NCBI RefSeq assembly: GCF_900088535.1
Contig: NZ_LT578417.1
Span: 682,001 to 746,000 of the forward strand
DNA: 64,000 nt
From: Cyanobium sp. NIES-981
Lineage (GTDB): Bacteria; Cyanobacteriota; Cyanobacteriia; PCC-6307; Cyanobiaceae
Direction of reading: 5' to 3'
This document shows positions 63,577-64,000 of the stretch, one piece after another. The position numbers and the translations under genes were made by a program. Within the stretch, counting starts at the first letter, position 1. Each line of letters starts with the position of its first letter. The notes beneath the pieces are model-generated. The model made no database searches, was not told the origin of the DNA, and was given only the letters and a program-made list of their open reading frames with translations.

Positions 63577-63601
63577 TAATGCGTATGCACTGCCTGCATT
63601 A
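63577..63601. promoter_or_regulatory. inverted repeat between cyAbrB and photolyase genes
   Basis: TAATGC (63577-63582) and GCATTA (63596-63601) flank an inner TGCGTATGCA (63580-63589). It overlaps the region just upstream of the cyAbrB ATG and the candidate -10. It is a plausible autoregulatory operator; inference. Confidence 0.4.
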
Positions 63602-63627
63602 TTACCATCCAAACAACGCTTTAGCAA
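63599..63627 (-). promoter_or_regulatory. candidate sigma70-type promoter for cyAbrB
   Basis: On the minus strand TTGCTA (63627-63622) and TAATAA (63604-63599) are separated by 17 bases, which would place the transcription start about 18 bases before the ATG. This is the most AT-rich intergenic stretch in the window. Confidence 0.4.
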
Positions 63628-63643
63628 GGTCGTCAACACAATC

Positions 63644-64000
63644 ATGAGGCTGCAGGTTGTCTGGTTCAGACGCGATCTTCGGCTGGGAGATCACCCTGCA
63701 CTGCATCAGGCGGCTTCGGAAGGCGCGGTTCTTCCCCTGTTCATCCTGGATCCGGCGCTGTTGCAGCACCCGGAAACCGGCGTCGCCAGAGTGGGAGTGC
63801 TGCTCGACAGCCTCGCGGCCCTCGAGCGGGATCTGCAACGGCTTCAGTCGCGGCTGCTGGTGCGCTGGGGCGAGCCCGCCGCCAGCCTGCTGGCCGTGGT
63901 ACGGGCCTACGGGGCCGATGGTGTGATCGCCCATGTGGACAGTGAGCGCATCGTCGGACGGGTGCGGGATGCCCGGGTGCAACGCCACCTGGAGGAGGCG
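63644..64000 (+). CDS. phr: DNA photolyase/cryptochrome, 5' part (runs off window)
   Basis: 119 codons are visible from ATG 63644 to the window end. The N-terminal photolyase alpha/beta domain is clear: LQVVWFRRDLRLGDHPALHQ, AVLPLFILDPALLQHPETG, LDSLAALERDLQRLQSRLLV, and ADGVIAHVDSERIVGRVRDA. It repairs UV-induced pyrimidine dimers with FADH- and an antenna chromophore, or is a cryptochrome; the FAD domain outside the window would decide. Divergent from cyAbrB over 69 bp. Confidence 0.93.
   Translation, partial: MRLQVVWFRRDLRLGDHPALHQAASEGAVLPLFILDPALLQHPETGVARVGVLLDSLAALERDLQRLQSRLLVRWGEPAASLLAVVRAYGADGVIAHVDSERIVGRVRDARVQRHLEEA

Overview
The window is a gene-dense piece of a GC-rich (about two thirds or more GC by eye, not computed) unicellular cyanobacterial chromosome, most like the Cyanobium / Synechococcus picocyanobacteria. 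The evidence is the photosystem II assembly lipoprotein Psb27, a ferrochelatase carrying a chlorophyll-binding-type C-terminal helix, a cyAbrB regulator, a transaldolase with EF hands, a RpoD with a Lys/Ala-rich leader, many cyanobacterial DUF families (DUF3598, DUF1824, DUF3153, DUF2854, DUF2721) and B12 synthesis genes. I see no rRNA, tRNA, CRISPR array, insertion sequence or prophage. The only recombination-type gene is a tyrosine recombinase sitting among core genes.

Layout. 1-5.9 kb: 3' part of clpB, a Coq4-family gene, an epimerase-like gene, DUF3598, pterin carbinolamine dehydratase, YjbQ. 6-16 kb: a small secreted Cys protein, a DCC thiol protein and a CrtISO-like oxidoreductase run together, followed by OsmC, a P-type H+-ATPase, an M32 carboxypeptidase, a pyrophosphatase-like gene and an L,D-transpeptidase. 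16-21 kb (minus strand): ClC channel, hemC, DUF1824, rpoD. 21-28.5 kb: priA, DUF3153, argB, DUF2854, ssb, cobK, cutA. 28.5-33.2 kb (minus): proS-psb27-purA-adenosine kinase. 33.4-38.6 kb: a DNA-binding protein, a second pyrophosphatase, a methyltransferase, a [2Fe-2S] ferredoxin, an ArsC/Spx-like protein and signal peptidase I. 38.6-41.3 kb (minus): a two-domain histidine phosphatase and a dihydroorotase-like protein lacking metal ligands. 41.4-46.9 kb (plus): a CPBP protease, an FtsL-like protein, ftsI, transaldolase and a cyclic-nucleotide-binding protein. 47-51.8 kb (minus): recombinase-cobO and pyrH-frr-geranylgeranyl reductase-like. 51.8-56.2 kb (plus): hemH, an M23 peptidase, ilvB with a zinc-ribbon tail and an SNase-like protein. 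56.3-64 kb: PEP synthase, MscS, an MBL-fold protein, a FAD dehydrogenase, cyAbrB and the 5' part of a photolyase.

The genes are mostly housekeeping: tetrapyrrole and B12 synthesis, purine, arginine and branched-chain amino-acid synthesis, central carbon metabolism, replication and restart, and cell division. Packing is tight. Several convergent pairs overlap, two of them by exactly the tetranucleotide CTAG that supplies both stop codons. I did not find a clear new defence or mobile system. The best leads are a canonical pyrophosphatase missing a catalytic Asp beside an intact divergent paralogue, an acetolactate synthase with a C-terminal zinc ribbon, a Coq4 homologue with an intact metal motif in a plastoquinone-making organism, and a core-located tyrosine recombinase. 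Starts were chosen by reading; many are GTG or TTG and should be treated as provisional.
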